Both the position numbers and the translations under genes were made by a program. A model generated the notes under the pieces. It worked only from the letters and a program-made list of their open reading frames with translations, was not told the origin of the DNA and did not search any database. This document shows, one piece after another, positions 8,297-16,484 of a stretch of 64,000 nucleotides of DNA. Where the stretch lies: contig CP026657.1 in the NCBI GenBank assembly GCA_023525915.1, positions 1,364,001 to 1,428,000 of the forward strand, given 5' to 3'. The number at the start of each line of letters is the position of its first letter. Within the stretch, counting starts at the first letter, position 1. Origin of the DNA: Acetispira formosa (nom. nud.). Its GTDB lineage: Bacteria; Desulfobacterota; Desulfarculia; Adiutricales; Adiutricaceae.

Positions 8297-9097
8297 ATGA
8301 TTATCGTTGGGGAATTGATCAACGCCAGCCGCAAAGCCATTGGCGCCGCCATCGAAGCCGGTGACGCCGAATACATCAAACAGGTCGCCAAAGAGCAGGA
8401 TGAAGCGGGCACCACCTATATCGACGCCAACGCCGGCATTTTCGTCGGTGAAGAAGCCAAATACATGAAGTGGCTGGTGGAACTCATCCAGAGCGTTTCC
8501 GATAAACCCATCGCTCTCGACAGCCCCGATCCCAAGGTTATTGAAGAAGGTCTGGCCCTCTGCAAAGCCACCCCCATGCTCAATTCCATCTCCCTGGAGA
8601 AGGATCGCTGGGACAAACTCCTGCCCGTAGTGGCCGGCAATACCGATCTCAAAGTCGTGGCCCTGTGCATGAGTGATGACGGCATGCCCACCAGCTGTGA
8701 CGACCGCCTGAAAATCGCCGACAAGCTCGTCAGCGGCCTCACCGGCAAGGGCGTCAGCATTGACAATATCTATGTTGATCCTCTGGTTCAGCCTCTGGGT
8801 ACCGATCACACCTTCGGCGTCGAATTTGTCAACGCCGTCAAGGCCATTGCCGACAAATTTCCGGGCGTCCATTTTATGTGCGGCCTCTCCAATATCAGCT
8901 ATGGTTTGCCCGCCCGCAAGTTCATCAACCGCATCTTCATGGCCCAGTGCATTTCCGCCGGCCTTGACGGCGCAATTATGAATCCTCTGGACAAGGGCAT
9001 GATGGCCACCATCGCCGCCGCCGAAGCCCTGGCCGGCAAGGACAAGAGCAGCATCCGCTACCTAAAAGCCTACCGCAAAGGCATAGTCGAAGCCTAG
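8297..9097 (+). CDS. methyltetrahydrofolate:corrinoid methyltransferase (MtgA/AcsE-like)
   Basis: 266 aa with a pterin-binding TIM-barrel fold. Key segments are IIVGELINASRKA at the N-terminus, YIDANAG, PIALDSPDP, IYVDPLVQPLG and MCGLSNISYGLP. The family moves methyl groups between methyl-THF and a protein-bound corrinoid. In demethylation systems (MtgA) the flow is from corrinoid to THF, and in the Wood-Ljungdahl pathway (AcsE) from methyl-THF to CFeSP. The adjacent stand-alone corrinoid protein, with no CODH/ACS genes nearby, favours the demethylation role by inference. AAAGAGG precedes the ATG by 7 bases. Confidence 0.9.
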   Translation: MIIVGELINASRKAIGAAIEAGDAEYIKQVAKEQDEAGTTYIDANAGIFVGEEAKYMKWLVELIQSVSDKPIALDSPDPKVIEEGLALCKATPMLNSISLEKDRWDKLLPVVAGNTDLKVVALCMSDDGMPTSCDDRLKIADKLVSGLTGKGVSIDNIYVDPLVQPLGTDHTFGVEFVNAVKAIADKFPGVHFMCGLSNISYGLPARKFINRIFMAQCISAGLDGAIMNPLDKGMMATIAAAEALAGKDKSSIRYLKAYRKGIVEA

Positions 9098-9451
9098 CCA
9101 GGGCAGAGCCCTGGACCCACGGATGCTCACGCATCCTTCGTCTAGGTGAGACTTTCCCGTAATAGTTAGTTTTGGCGGCCATCATCGTATTAAGAATGTG
9201 GCCCCCTTAGCTAAAAATGTTACGCAGGTCGATGAAGCAAGTTATTTTTTCTTAATGCGCCAGTTCTGAGGTAGCGCGAGTCTACCCTCTGAACTGGCGA
9301 CCTTATTTGCACCGCACGATTACTATGCAACCTATTGGACCCCCAAAAAACATACCGCAATTCCTTCTTAGGAATTGCGGTGGGGTCAAGGGGTTTACCC
9401 CTTGCGGGGTGGAGGGGCAGAGCCCCCCTCTTCATCTTCAGTCAACTCTTT
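9098..9451. other. intergenic region with five hairpins
   Basis: No gene is supported here. In order: CCAGGGC/GCCCTGG (9098-9114), directly after the methyltransferase stop; a short-repeat copy (9169-9252); a long stem with a small bulge (9258-9299); a perfect 10-bp stem (9355-9380, CCGCAATTCC/GGAATTGCGG); CAAGGGG/CCCCTTG (9387-9404); and GAGGGGC/GCCCCC near 9412-9429. The last ones lie past the 3' end of pyrE and may end its transcript. Confidence 0.6.
9169..9252. repeat. short repeat family 2, copy A
   Basis: The block beginning GTTTTGGCGGCC and containing CATCATCGTATTAAGA recurs at 39282-39362 in the same orientation, ending in TATTTTTTCT in both. The first 30 bases are nearly identical; the rest is diverged but alignable. 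Neither copy overlaps a gene. Confidence 0.7.
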
Positions 9452-10207
9452 TCAGACTCCATATACCTCTAGATAATCATGGAACTTCTTGACCGTTGAT
9501 TCGCTCAAGGCTTCGAGCTTGCCGTTCTGGCTGACCGGCTCTTTGGCTTCAAACAGATAATTGATCGTCTCTTTGATGCCAAGGATGGTATGAACTTCCA
9601 GGCCGGTGGCCGCCTTGAAATTCTCCACCGCGTTCTGGCCTTTTTTTCCCAGCACCGGCTGGTCTTTCTTGTCGTAAACCGCCGTGGTCTGCTGACGATC
9701 CATGTATAGCACCACTCCAGTGGGATGATAGCTGTGACCACGGGCTGTGGCCTCGGCCGTCAGGCTGCTGAGGATATCGAATTTGGTGGCCATGGTGGTC
9801 ACAACATCATCAATGATCAATACCCGGCAGTTGTCGCAGAGGGCCCCGGTGACGAACTTGGCCGCCTTGAGGCTGGCTTCGCCGTGGCTTTTGGCCTCTT
9901 TGCGGTCATAGTCAAAATCCTTGTCAATCTGGTGGTTTTCCCATAACGCGTCTACCGTGGCTACGGCCAGGGCGCTGCCTTTGTAGGAAGGGCCGACCAG
10001 GACGTCAAAAGTTCCATCCAGTTTGCGGTCGATGAGGAACTCGGCCATAATTCGTCCCAGATCGGAAATCAGGCGGCCGGAACGGAAGAGACCGAAGTTG
10101 ACGAAATAAGGGGTCGGACGGCCATCTTTAAGTGTAAGTCCGTCTTTAAAAAACAGGGCCTGGCTTTGGGCCAGAAGAATTGCCAGATCTTTTTGATAGG
10201 ATTTCAT
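9452..10207 (-). CDS. pyrE: orotate phosphoribosyltransferase-like protein
   Basis: 251 aa. The PRPP-binding motif VLIIDDVVTTMATKF is clear, preceded by the orotate/PRPP loop region DVLVGPSYKGSALAVATV and the N-terminal segment DGRPTPYFVNFGLF. The reaction is orotate plus PRPP to OMP in pyrimidine synthesis. The protein is longer than the roughly 210 aa of many bacterial PyrE proteins, with an insert around residues 170-200. GGTGAAAC precedes the ATG. It stands alone, with hairpin-rich gaps on both sides. Confidence 0.87.
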   Translation of the reverse strand: MKSYQKDLAILLAQSQALFFKDGLTLKDGRPTPYFVNFGLFRSGRLISDLGRIMAEFLIDRKLDGTFDVLVGPSYKGSALAVATVDALWENHQIDKDFDYDRKEAKSHGEASLKAAKFVTGALCDNCRVLIIDDVVTTMATKFDILSSLTAEATARGHSYHPTGVVLYMDRQQTTAVYDKKDQPVLGKKGQNAVENFKAATGLEVHTILGIKETINYLFEAKEPVSQNGKLEALSESTVKKFHDYLEVYGV

Positions 10208-10342
10208 GTTTCACCAAATTTAGATTGTTCTGAAATAAAGGCTAAAAAGAACAGACAGGCTTATTGACGCCCGGCAAGGCCCTATTTTAGCAAAAAATCA
10301 CAAAAAATGGTAAGTGAGCTTACCGTCCGACGGAACACAAAC

Positions 10343-10367
10343 GATACCCGCCTGGGCGGCGGGTATC
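10343..10367 (-). terminator. hairpin downstream of rny
   Basis: A perfect 10-bp stem (GATACCCGCC/GGCGGGTATC) with a 5-base loop lies 45 bases past the rny stop. It lacks a clear U-tract on the minus strand, so its terminator role is only likely. Confidence 0.4.
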
Positions 10368-10411
10368 GGTATCAACTTTTCCCGCATTCGGCAGGTCGTT
10401 GCGGGTTCAAA

Positions 10412-11977
10412 TTATTTGGCAAAGCCCACAGCCCGGGTTTCGCGAATGACAGTGACTTTTATCTGGCCTGGATAGGTCATTTCCTTTTCAACCTTGCGGC
10501 AGATGTCATTGACCAAAACCGGAGCCGTATCGTCGGAAACCTGATCGCTGTTGACAATAATGCGGACCTCACGGCCAGCCTGAATAGCATAGGTTTTGGA
10601 GATGCCGGTGAAGGAATTGGCAATGCGCTCCAGGTCGCCAAGGCGCTTGACATAGGTTTCCAGCATTTCCCGGCGGGCTCCGGGGCGGGCGCCGGAGAGG
10701 GTGTCGGCGGCCTGAACCAGAACATCCAGCACTGTTTCCGGCGGGGTGTCTTCATGGTGGGCCATGATGGCGTGAATCACGGCCGGAGATTCGCCATAGC
10801 GTTTGGCCAGATCCGCGCCGATTACGCCGTGGGGGCCTTCGACCTCGTGGTCAACGGCCTTGCCGATATCGTGAAGGAGACCGGCTCGTTTGGCCTGTTT
10901 GACGTTCTGCCCCAGCTCGGCGGCCATGACTCCGCAGAGGAAAGCCACTTCCAGGGAGTGCTGAAGGACGTTCTGGGCGAAACTGGTGCGGTATTTGAGC
11001 TTGCCCAGAGTTTTGATCAGTTCGGGATGAATGCCGTGGACCCCCACGTCAAAGGTGGCCTGTTCACCGGCTTCTTTCAGGGACTGGTCCATTTCCTCCG
11101 TGACTTTAGCCACGATTTCCTCAATGCGGGCCGGATGGATGCGGCCGTCGGAAATGAGCCGCTCCAGGGCCAGGCGGGCAATTTCGCGCCTTAAGGGAGA
11201 AAAGCCGGACAGGATGACCGCTTCCGGGGTGTCGTCGATAATCAGATCGACTCCGGTGGCGGCTTCGATGGCCCGGATGTTGCGGCCCTCGCGGCCGATG
11301 ATGCGGCCTTTCATCTCGTCATTGGGGAGCGGCACCACGGAGATGGTGTGTTCGGCCACATAATCGCCGGCATAGCGCTTGACGGCCAGGGCCAGAATCT
11401 CCTTGGCCTTTTTATCGGCCACCTCCTTGGTTTCCATTTCCACCATGCGGATGATTTTGCCGCCCTCATGGCGAGCTTCCTCTTCCATATTTTTGAGAAG
11501 AATGGCCTTGGCCTCATCCGCCGTCATCAGGGCCACCCGCTCAAGAGCGGCTTTTTGGGATTCCACCAGACCGTTCAGTTCTTCCGATTTAGCCTGGTTC
11601 TTTTTTTCAGCCTTGACCAATTCAGCTTCCTGACGAGCCACGCTGGCTTCACGCTGGGCCAATTGTTCGGCCCGGCGTTCGTGGTGCTCCTCTTTCTGGG
11701 TGAGGCGGTCTTCCTGACGTTTCTGTTCGCGTTTTTTCTCCAGAAGCTCCTTGTCGCAGGCGGCTTTCATCTGAAAGATAATGTCCTGCCCCTGTAAAGT
11801 GGCTTCTTTTTTAATATTGACTACGTCGCGCTGTGCTTCTTCAATCATTTTTTGGGAAAGCTTTTCAATATCCTCAACCCGGCTTTCGAAAATGCGTTTT
11901 CTCCACAAAAACCCGACTAAAACACCCAAGGCCAGAATGCCCAAACCCGAAAGGGCCATTATCACATATTCAGTCAT
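10412..11977 (-). CDS. rny: ribonuclease Y
   Basis: 521 aa, the usual length. In order: one N-terminal membrane segment ([20 protein letters not shown]); a long charged coiled coil (residues about 25-200); a KH domain ([20 protein letters not shown]); and an HD hydrolase domain ([12 protein letters not shown]). It is a membrane-anchored endoribonuclease that starts mRNA decay. The start at 11977 has GGAGA 6 bases upstream and gives the expected N-terminal anchor. The open frame continues upstream to 12208, but that part is hairpin-rich non-coding sequence. Confidence 0.95.
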   Translation of the reverse strand: MTEYVIMALSGLGILALGVLVGFLWRKRIFESRVEDIEKLSQKMIEEAQRDVVNIKKEATLQGQDIIFQMKAACDKELLEKKREQKRQEDRLTQKEEHHERRAEQLAQREASVARQEAELVKAEKKNQAKSEELNGLVESQKAALERVALMTADEAKAILLKNMEEEARHEGGKIIRMVEMETKEVADKKAKEILALAVKRYAGDYVAEHTISVVPLPNDEMKGRIIGREGRNIRAIEAATGVDLIIDDTPEAVILSGFSPLRREIARLALERLISDGRIHPARIEEIVAKVTEEMDQSLKEAGEQATFDVGVHGIHPELIKTLGKLKYRTSFAQNVLQHSLEVAFLCGVMAAELGQNVKQAKRAGLLHDIGKAVDHEVEGPHGVIGADLAKRYGESPAVIHAIMAHHEDTPPETVLDVLVQAADTLSGARPGARREMLETYVKRLGDLERIANSFTGISKTYAIQAGREVRIIVNSDQVSDDTAPVLVNDICRKVEKEMTYPGQIKVTVIRETRAVGFAK

Positions 11978-12200
11978 ATTATTCTCCGCGAGACCGCCCG
12001 CTGGGGGGAGGTTCGCCATATCTACACCGGCCGCTACGGGCCGGGCCTTTTGAAACCCCTTTTGCGGGGCCGCCCTCCTCGCCTGGCAACCAGCGGCCTG
12101 GACCGCATCGCCATGTGTTGCCCGGCGCGGGGTTCGCAATAACACAAAGGCCGTCCTTAAATGAGCGGGACGGCCAGCCCCTGTCCCTATGGGGCTCACA
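11978..12200 (-). ncRNA. structured intergenic region between zapA and rny, possible 6S RNA
   Basis: Read on the minus strand, this stretch folds into several good stems: AGCCCC/GGGGCT, GGCCGTCC/GGACGGCC, TGTGTT/AACACA, GGCAAC/GTTGCC and CCGGCC/GGCCGG. It holds no convincing gene. The 6S RNA gene (ssrS) commonly follows zapA, which is the basis for the suggestion. I could not identify the central 6S bubble with certainty. Confidence 0.25.
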
Positions 12201-12290
12201 AGTAACAAATTCTTTGCACGCCGCTTCCCGGCCGTTACTCTACATTCAGACGGGCCGCCGCCTCGGCGTTGGCGGCGGGCCCTGCCCGCT
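12201..12290. repeat. short repeat family 3, copy A (90 bp)
   Basis: The 90 bases match 49792-49881 with only a handful of substitutions and no gaps, in the same orientation. Both copies directly abut the 3' end of a minus-strand gene; here the repeat overlaps the zapA-like stop codon by two bases. The 3' part contains a GGGCCCTGCCCGC block. Confidence 0.85.
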
Positions 12291-12885
12291 ATTCAGAACT
12301 GTCGAGCCCGGCTTCGATGAGCCCGGCCAGTTTTTCCGCGTCCCTCTCCACTCGCGCGGTCAGAGTTTCCAGTTCCCGGCGGCATTTATCCAGTTCCTGG
12401 CGGCACTCGCCCAAAGCCCTTTGAGCATTATAATGATCAAGGGCCAGTTTAAATGCCACCTGCACCGGCCAGTTGAAAGTGCCGCGATTAAAGCTGCCGT
12501 TGGCAGCCCTTATTTCACGGGCTTCCCGGTCAATGGCGGCGGCCAGTATTTCCACCAGCCGGGGTTTATCGCTCATGATGTTGTATTCAAAATCAAACAT
12601 CCGCACCGGCACGGCCTGAACCTGACCAATCGACTCGGCGGGATCTATTTCCGGCACTTCGTCATCCGGCGGGGTTTCGCCCCATCCGGCCGGCCTCGGT
12701 TTGTATTCCTCAGTCAGCCCCTCATCAGATAGGGCCGCGGCCGATTCGCCGCCATAAATCTCATCAACGGGAAACGAACCAGCCTCAGCCGAATCCGTAA
12801 CTTCCGCTGAGGGAGCGGATAGGTCCGGTTCGGCACTGAAACTGGCTTGTTCAGTCATTTTCTGATCGTTTTCGTTTCCCGTCAT
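12289..12885 (-). CDS. zapA: ZapA-like cell-division protein with acidic N-terminal extension
   Basis: 198 aa. Residues about 85-155 resemble Zap[23 protein letters not shown], then [10 protein letters not shown] and a helix before a C-terminal coiled coil ([18 protein letters not shown]). ZapA binds and bundles FtsZ filaments. The first 80 residues are acidic and low-complexity ([20 protein letters not shown]), making it about twice the normal ZapA length. It lies 38 bases downstream of a ZapB-like gene and upstream of rny. The assignment rests on pattern and context. Confidence 0.65.
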   Translation of the reverse strand: MTGNENDQKMTEQASFSAEPDLSAPSAEVTDSAEAGSFPVDEIYGGESAAALSDEGLTEEYKPRPAGWGETPPDDEVPEIDPAESIGQVQAVPVRMFDFEYNIMSDKPRLVEILAAAIDREAREIRAANGSFNRGTFNWPVQVAFKLALDHYNAQRALGECRQELDKCRRELETLTARVERDAEKLAGLIEAGLDSSE

Positions 12886-12923
12886 GACTTATGAAATCTA
12901 TGGGTCGTCAATTCCTGGAAAAC

Positions 12924-13136
12924 TTATTCCAGGCGGCCGAGAATGGTGTCGACTCTGTCTAATATGGCGTCGCGCTCGGCCTGAAGTTCATTGATAAGAC
13001 TTTCCGCCGCCTCAAGTTCTCTTTTGGTGGCCAGTAAACTATTCTCCAATTCCTCATTTTTTTGGGACATAGTGGACATTTTGTCCAGCATGGCCGAAAT
13101 GCGGCCCTCCAATGCTTCAAATTTGGATAAATCCAT
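12924..13136 (-). CDS. zapB: ZapB-like small coiled-coil division protein
   Basis: 70 aa, almost entirely coiled coil with heptad leucines (LEGRISAMLDKMSTMSQKNE, LENSLLATKRELEAAESLIN). Length and N-terminus (FEALEGRI) resemble ZapB, which links ZapA and the Z-ring to the chromosome terminus. The ATG at 13136 is chosen because GAGGTG stands 7 bases before it; a GTG nine bases upstream lies within that site. Co-directional with the ZapA-like gene. Confidence 0.7.
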   Translation of the reverse strand: MDLSKFEALEGRISAMLDKMSTMSQKNEELENSLLATKRELEAAESLINELQAERDAILDRVDTILGRLE

Positions 13137-13526
13137 ATAAATCACCTCATAGTATACAAGACCACAGCCAACCGGGCGCGGCTCAAAAAGCCACCGGCCA
13201 GGTGCGGCGATGATCTGATGTTTAGAATAAATATAACAATCAGTACCTTAGACTGAAGCTGGAAAAATAAATTGTTGAAATTCTTCCGGCAGGTCAGTTA
13301 AAGGCCAACCATCAAATTATAAATTAACCATTATTTCAGCACAAAATCAAGCAAAAACAGTAGTCGTCAGATAAATTAGGGAAATATGATGAATGAGGAA
13401 GGAAAGGAGGAGGTTAAAGCTATAGAGGTGAACAAACAGTCGTTAAAATTTTTGTTGGCCGATCGATTATTAATGACCAAAAAACAATGCGTGCCAACCC
13501 CAAAATATTGCCTTTCAAAAATTTTA
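13137..13526. other. AT-rich gap between zapB and the DUF1638 gene
   Basis: About 390 bases. A plus-strand open frame begins at 13386 but overlaps the DUF1638 gene antisense and has no family resemblance. I see nothing else here beyond the presumed zapB promoter region, and no convincing -35/-10 pair was found. Confidence 0.4.
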
Positions 13527-14225
13527 CTATACTGCGCCCGGTTTGGCGACTTCATCGAGAAGCTTCTGCCAATGGCCGAAATTCAGCTCACTTTCAGGCG
13601 GAATGACCAGGAATTTTCCAGGATCGTCATAGGGGCCGGTCAGAAGAGTGTCCAGCCAACTATTGGAGCCATCCATGGTTTCCACTTTCAATTCCATTCG
13701 TTCCGCAAACAGAGCCACCTTGCCGGAAGCCTCCAGAAGATCATAACAGCCCGTATCAACCAGGCCAAATCTTTTATAATGCTGGAGCATCATTTTATTA
13801 ACACGGTCGGCCCTGGCCTGGCCATACTTTTCCACCCTGGACTCATACATATTGATCATGCCGTTTTCATGGCGCATCCAGCCGGAAGTTAAAAAAATGG
13901 TGCCGGCCTCATTACTGATATCCAGCCGCCTCCGCATCGAACCCAACAAGAGCGACAGGCAGTCATCGGCCAGGGGCACAATTGTGGTATAGCGGCCGGT
14001 AGTCAGGTCGCTCACGCCGCCGCCGCAGTAACCCAAAGTCAGAAGCAGGCGTTCACAGTTGCCGTCAGCCTCATCCAGAATTTCTTTCATCCGCGCGCGC
14101 AGGCGATCAGGGCTGTCATGGAGGCCGCCCTCCAGCCAGATGACGGGGTAATCCAGCCCCAGGCGCGCCAAGGCACCCTTTACCTCATCCTCTATGGTTT
14201 CGCAGGCGACGAGAATTGATTTCAT
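13527..14225 (-). CDS. DUF1638 family protein
   Basis: 232 aa. The N-terminus ILVACETIEDEV, the LLTLGYCGGGVSDL segment and the FLTSGWMRHENGMINMYE segment are typical of DUF1638. These proteins are often encoded near corrinoid-dependent methyltransferases (MttB/MtgB type) in anaerobes; their activity is unknown. The corrinoid/methyltransferase pair here lies 4.4 kb away. GGAGCC precedes the ATG. Conserved Cys and His residues hint at metal or cofactor binding, which is inference. Confidence 0.75.
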   Translation of the reverse strand: MKSILVACETIEDEVKGALARLGLDYPVIWLEGGLHDSPDRLRARMKEILDEADGNCERLLLTLGYCGGGVSDLTTGRYTTIVPLADDCLSLLLGSMRRRLDISNEAGTIFLTSGWMRHENGMINMYESRVEKYGQARADRVNKMMLQHYKRFGLVDTGCYDLLEASGKVALFAERMELKVETMDGSNSWLDTLLTGPYDDPGKFLVIPPESELNFGHWQKLLDEVAKPGAV

Positions 14226-14360
14226 AAACCGGCTCCGATCATTGCTGTTAAGGCGGAGTATCGTTGAATTATACCAGAACCTGATTTTCTGTCCAGAGGC
14301 CGCTTTGAACCCGGACGACCCAATACCATTTAACTCTTAAAAATACGCTAAATCGCATTA

Positions 14361-14600
14361 ACCCGCCGGGAGGGGGGATTGTTTTTGTCCCGGCTCCATT
14401 CCGGGGGTCTTTAGTCACGGAGCCGGGACAAAAACAATCCCCCCTCCCGACTCCCACTCTGCTATGCACACTTTCCACCTCTCAAGAAAGCCGACCATGC
14501 AGTCGACGTGAGAAATGTTTTTGCCCGGCTCCGTGACTAAAGACCCCCGGAACGGAGCTGGGCAAAAACATTTCTCACGTCGGCGGTCACCGGCCGCTCG
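14361..14600. repeat. paired-hairpin intergenic element, copy 2
   Basis: Hairpin A is 14367-14450 and hairpin B 14504-14582. The 19-base loops (14399-14417 and 14534-14552) are identical to those of copy 1 and again reverse complements of each other. Stem sequences differ from copy 1 (for example CGGGAGGGGGGATTG against CCGGAAGCCGGGAATTG), but both arms have changed together. It lies just past the 3' end of the radical SAM gene. Confidence 0.9.
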
Positions 14601-14612
14601 CGTCATTTTAAG

Positions 14613-16349
14613 CTAGAGGTTTGTACAGGCCCCGCATCGTCCACAGCCGTTTTCCAATGGGCAGGGTTTGGTGACCAGGCCCCGCTCGCTTCGCTCACGT
14701 TCCACGGCCAGACAATCAAAACCGGCGGCCGGCTCCACAATTCGCCACGGCTTGGGCCGGTCTTCCGGCCATTGATGATGAATGGGATGGCCCGGTGAAT
14801 AGCCAATGGCCGACAAGCTCGGTTTCATACGCCCCTGATTATCGAGCATGGCCTCAACCAGACGGCCGCTCTCAGGCCCGCCGCGAGCCAAAATAGCCTG
14901 AACTATAGACCACAGCGGCGGGTCGAGATTGACCGACAGCCGGGGTATACCCTTTAAGGCGGCGGAAATGAGCTTGCCTTTGCGCCGCAGTTCGGCCTCG
15001 GTGGCCATAGGCGCATCTTCAAAGGGAGTGTGGGCTTTGGGGGTGAAGTTGGCCAGTGAAACCTGAAGCTCCGGGCGCGAAGTGGCCGTCCTGGCCGCCT
15101 CGCGTATCTTGCGGCACAAATCAGCTAAAGCGTAAAGATCCTCATCCATCTCGAAAGGCAGCCCGACCATGAAATAGAGTTTTATCTTGCGAAGACCGGC
15201 CTCGGCCAGTAGCCGCGCCCCTTCCAGGATCTGGGCCTCGGTCAGTTCCTTGTTAATGATGTCCCTGAGGCGCTGGCTGCCGCCTTCTGGGGCGACGGCC
15301 ACTCCGTGGAGACGGCCCTTGGCAAACCTGTCGGCCAGTTCAGGCGTTAAAGCCGTCAGGCGCAATGAGGAGAGGGTCACGGAACGGTTCTGCTCAAACA
15401 GCACACTGAGGAGTTCATCCAGCCAGGGATAATCGGCCGCCGCCGGACTGACCAGCCCGACTTTTTCGCCCTCCCCTTCCGGCTCACCCAGAACATCCAG
15501 AATTTTAGCCAGCGGCCAGGGGCGATGGGGACGGAAAATAAAACCGGCCAGACAGAAACGGCACCCATAGGGGCAACCCCGGCTGATCTCAACCAGCTTG
15601 GTGTTGGAGAACTCGGCTCCGGGGCTGATAATGGGTGAAACAGGGGGCGAGAGATCTTCGGGCGGAGGCCAGGCCAGAGAAGCCGGGCGAATAGGATTAA
15701 GGTCACGGAACTCCTCGCCTGGAGGGGTGGAGAGGAGTTCCGTGACCGCTCCGGGATCAAAAGCGCCCGGAGTCTTTCGGCTTAAATGACGAACCCGGCC
15801 GGGTTTAGGGAGGGAAGATAACCGGACTTCATCCCAAGCCGAAATCAGTTGGGGCCACTGCGCCTCGGCCTCGCCCGTCAGCACCATGTCGGCAAACGGA
15901 ACGATCGGCCAGGGGTTGGCCCAGACGGCGACGCCGCCCGCAATAACAATGGGGGACTCTTCACCGCGCTCGTCTCGATGGGGAGCCAGGCCCCCCAGAG
16001 TCAGAATGCGCGGCAGCAGCCAGTAATCGTTTTCCAGCGAAAGCGACGCGGCCACCAGATCAAATTCGGAAAGCGTTCGTCCGCTTTCCAGCGACAACAG
16101 GCGGGTGCCGGTGCGCTCGTATTCCCTGGCCAACTGACCGTCTGGAAGGAAAAAGCGCTCGGCCAGAACATCGGACCGCCCGTTCAGAAAACCATATATG
16201 GAAAGATAGCCAAGGGCCGACATGCCGGTGCGGTAATCGCCCGGCCAGATGAGCGCCACACTGATCCGCCCTCCGGGATCTTTGGGGGCCAAACCCTTTT
16301 CGGCCGCGGTTATCTCGCGGAGCCTGGCCTTAATGTTCCAGGACGACAA
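14613..16349 (-). CDS. B12-binding-type radical SAM protein
   Basis: 578 aa. A B12-binding-like region lies at the N-terminus (VALIWPGDYRTGMSALGYLS through GGVAVWANPWPIVPFADMVL). The radical SAM motif C259-x3-C263-x2-C266 (CPYGCRFC) follows, with the Elp3-like barrel (VAPEGGSQRLRDIINKE, KIKLYFMVGLPFE). The extreme C-terminus adds C563, C569, C572 and C575, which could bind another cluster. The architecture matches the TIGR03960-like family often called the YgiQ/Elp3 type. Substrate is unknown. The start is TTG at 16349 with AGGA 6 bases before it. Confidence 0.85.
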   Translation of the reverse strand: MSSWNIKARLREITAAEKGLAPKDPGGRISVALIWPGDYRTGMSALGYLSIYGFLNGRSDVLAERFFLPDGQLAREYERTGTRLLSLESGRTLSEFDLVAASLSLENDYWLLPRILTLGGLAPHRDERGEESPIVIAGGVAVWANPWPIVPFADMVLTGEAEAQWPQLISAWDEVRLSSLPKPGRVRHLSRKTPGAFDPGAVTELLSTPPGEEFRDLNPIRPASLAWPPPEDLSPPVSPIISPGAEFSNTKLVEISRGCPYGCRFCLAGFIFRPHRPWPLAKILDVLGEPEGEGEKVGLVSPAAADYPWLDELLSVLFEQNRSVTLSSLRLTALTPELADRFAKGRLHGVAVAPEGGSQRLRDIINKELTEAQILEGARLLAEAGLRKIKLYFMVGLPFEMDEDLYALADLCRKIREAARTATSRPELQVSLANFTPKAHTPFEDAPMATEAELRRKGKLISAALKGIPRLSVNLDPPLWSIVQAILARGGPESGRLVEAMLDNQGRMKPSLSAIGYSPGHPIHHQWPEDRPKPWRIVEPAAGFDCLAVERERSERGLVTKPCPLENGCGRCGACTNL

Positions 16350-16484
16350 TGGCTATCCTGTCCGCCCCTTCCGGGGCCATAGCTGGCGCGAGCTTCTCGC
16401 TCGGACGCCAGAAAAATTCATAAACTCCCATAAATTTCAGACGGCCGGGAGCCGGAGCAACCCGGCCGCCTCAGGGAGAATCAC

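Noticed and set aside
10307-11194. 295-codon open frame on the plus strand
   Set aside because: Antisense to rny; no recognisable domain and no ribosome-binding site.
11978-12208. Extended N-terminus of RNase Y to 12208
   Set aside because: The added 77 residues come from hairpin-rich sequence; the ATG at 11977 has a good ribosome-binding site and gives the standard membrane anchor and length.
13386-13892. Plus-strand open frame after zapB with an upstream GGAAAGGAGG
   Set aside because: The purine-rich run lies inside the frame, not before its start, and two thirds of the frame is antisense to the DUF1638 gene.
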